DNA from: DASRIA01 sp963816975 | GTDB lineage: Bacteria > Actinomycetota > Thermoleophilia > Solirubrobacterales > JBBDJG01 | DNA: 64,000 nt | Assembly: GCA_963816975.1 (NCBI GenBank) | Contig: CAWFMD010000001.1 | Location: 124,001-188,000, forward strand | Direction: 5' to 3' | In this document: positions 63,273-64,000 of the stretch, piece after piece | Numbering within the stretch: position 1 is the first letter of the stretch | Layout of the letters: the number at the start of each line of letters is the position of its first letter | Notes under the pieces: model-generated | Database searches by the model: none | What the model saw: the letters and a program-made list of their open reading frames with translations, nothing else | What the model was told of the DNA's origin: nothing | Program-made: the position numbers and the translations under genes

Positions 63273-63575
63273 ATGATTGTCCTGCGCTTCAAGGTGCAAT
63301 GCATGCCCGACAAGACCGAAGAGGCGCTGGCCGCCTTCACGGCGGTGATCGCGCCGAGTCGCAAGGTGGAAGGGGTGATCAGCTTCGACATTGCCCGGGA
63401 CCTCGCCGACCCCGATTCGATCATCGCGATCGAGGTGTTCGAGGACGAGTCTGCGCGAGAGCGGCAGGAATCGCTGCCGGAGGTCGCCACGGTGATGAAT
63501 CTGCTTCCGCAGGCGTTGGTCGGCCCGCCCGAGGCGACGGTCTTCGAGGTGTCTTCTTCCGCCGCTGCGATGTGA
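63273..63575 (+). CDS. Antibiotic biosynthesis monooxygenase (ABM)-like protein
   Basis: A 100-residue ABM-fold protein: 'MIVLRFKVQCMPDKTEEALAAFTAVIAPSRKVEGVISFDIARDLADPDSIIAIEVFEDESARERQ'. Dimeric ferredoxin-like barrel; members range from quinol monooxygenases to stress proteins. AAGGGAG precedes the ATG at 63273. It follows the CxxC gene by 78 bases with no terminator between them, so co-transcription is plausible. Confidence 0.82.
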   Translation: MIVLRFKVQCMPDKTEEALAAFTAVIAPSRKVEGVISFDIARDLADPDSIIAIEVFEDESARERQESLPEVATVMNLLPQALVGPPEATVFEVSSSAAAM

Positions 63576-63636
63576 TCCTCCCGAATCCGGAGGGAGCGCC
63601 ACCCGTCGGCGGCCCCAGCCGGTAGCGTCCGCTGCC

Positions 63637-64000
63637 GTGGCAGCCCCAGCCGTCGAGATCGATGCCGGCGGGCGCGCCCTGCGGGTCTCCAACCCGGAGC
63701 GCGAGATCTTCCCGCCCACCGCAGGGACCGCCGCGGTGACCAAGCTCCAGGTGGTCGAGTACTACCTGGCGGTCGCGCCCGGGATCATGCGGGCGCTGCG
63801 GGAACGGCCCACCACTCTCGAGCGCTGGCCCAAGGGCGTGCACCCGGGCATCGTGCTGTCCACGCGCGAGCAGGGCGGCGGCGACGCGTTCTTCCAGAAG
63901 CGCGTCCCGCGCGGCGCGCCGGAGTACGTCGAGACGGCGCGCATCCAGTTCCCCTCCGGGCGGCACGCCGACGAGATCTGCCCGACCGAGATCGCGGTGG
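63637..64000 (+). CDS. LigD-type primase-polymerase domain protein, cut by the window end
   Basis: Open to the end of the window from GTG 63637. 'LRVSNPEREIFPPTAGTAAVTKLQVVEYYLAVAPGIMRALRERPTTLERWPKGV' and 'FFQKRVPRGAPEYVETARI' are the N-terminal signatures of the archaeo-eukaryotic primase-like polymerase domain of LigD, which fills gaps in Ku-dependent non-homologous end joining. Here the polymerase domain comes first. Whether nuclease or ligase domains follow lies outside the window; stand-alone polymerase-domain proteins are common in actinobacteria. No ku gene is visible. Confidence 0.85.
   Translation, partial: MAAPAVEIDAGGRALRVSNPEREIFPPTAGTAAVTKLQVVEYYLAVAPGIMRALRERPTTLERWPKGVHPGIVLSTREQGGGDAFFQKRVPRGAPEYVETARIQFPSGRHADEICPTEIAV

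Overview
The window is 64 kb of GC-rich bacterial chromosome with dense gene packing, many GTG and TTG starts, and many 1-4 base stop/start overlaps. Housekeeping synteny (rpmE-DUF1385-prfA-prmC-tsaC; a complete atp operon; ftsE-ftsX-ctpA-rnr-smpB-ssrA), an ECF42-type sigma factor paired with a DGPF protein, a LigD-type polymerase domain, 'KNNSVGSKDIRNN'-type surface repeats and an LuxR-HD regulator together suggest a high-GC actinobacterial lineage, most likely class Thermoleophilia (Solirubrobacterales or Gaiellales). The taxonomic call is inference. No phage, insertion sequence, CRISPR array, rRNA or tRNA gene was seen. The only structural RNA gene recognised is tmRNA.

Layout. 0-10.2 kb: end of a TolB-like propeller, a CopD-like membrane protein, then ribosomal L31, DUF1385, release factor 1, PrmC and a threonylcarbamoyl-AMP synthase; a broken membrane-protein gene; a DHA2-type MFS exporter; rpiB-glyA. 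10.2-17 kb: a secreted FG-GAP propeller followed by an envelope polysaccharide block (DUF354 glycosyltransferase-like protein, bacterial sugar transferase, AsnB-type amidotransferase, WecA/TagO-like transferase). 17-19.5 kb: an SDR and the DGPF/ECF42 pair. 19.6-27 kb: F1Fo ATP synthase with two AtpI-like genes, one only 59 codons long, then convergent citrate synthase and LysR. 29.2-38.4 kb: M20 peptidase, LCP cell-wall ligase, UDP-glucose dehydrogenase, two sugar-nucleotide transferases, a PGI/PMI isomerase and S-adenosylhomocysteinase. 38.5-44.5 kb: CtaG, a frameshifted comF, hpf, secA, and prfB with a programmed +1 frameshift site. 44.5-50.6 kb: nadC-nadA, an amidohydrolase-cyclase pair, an AbiEi/DUF559 protein behind a perfect inverted repeat, and a CBS protein. 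50.7-58 kb: ftsEX, ctpA, RNase R-like exonuclease, smpB, then a hydrolase and a site-2 protease on the other strand, then ssrA. 58-64 kb: accessory region with a repeat-bearing exported protein, an MBL lactonase-like enzyme, an AmiC/UrtA-like binding protein without signal peptide, small ABM-like proteins, a tandem HD-GYP-LuxR regulator and the start of a LigD-type primase-polymerase.

The genes combine into translation termination and rescue (prfA, prmC, prfB, hpf, smpB, ssrA, rnr), energy generation (atp, gltA, ctaG), NAD synthesis (nadC, nadA), envelope building (sugar nucleotides, lipid-linked transferases, LCP, FtsEX-CtpA) and secretion (secA). The least explained part is the 59.8-63.6 kb sensor/regulator cluster. 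Recurrent -10-like hexamers 5-10 bases before start codons without a Shine-Dalgarno sequence suggest that leaderless transcription is common. No stretch above about 300 bases lacks a gene or gene remnant; the longest true spacers are about 220 bases before atpI and 145 bases before ahcY.
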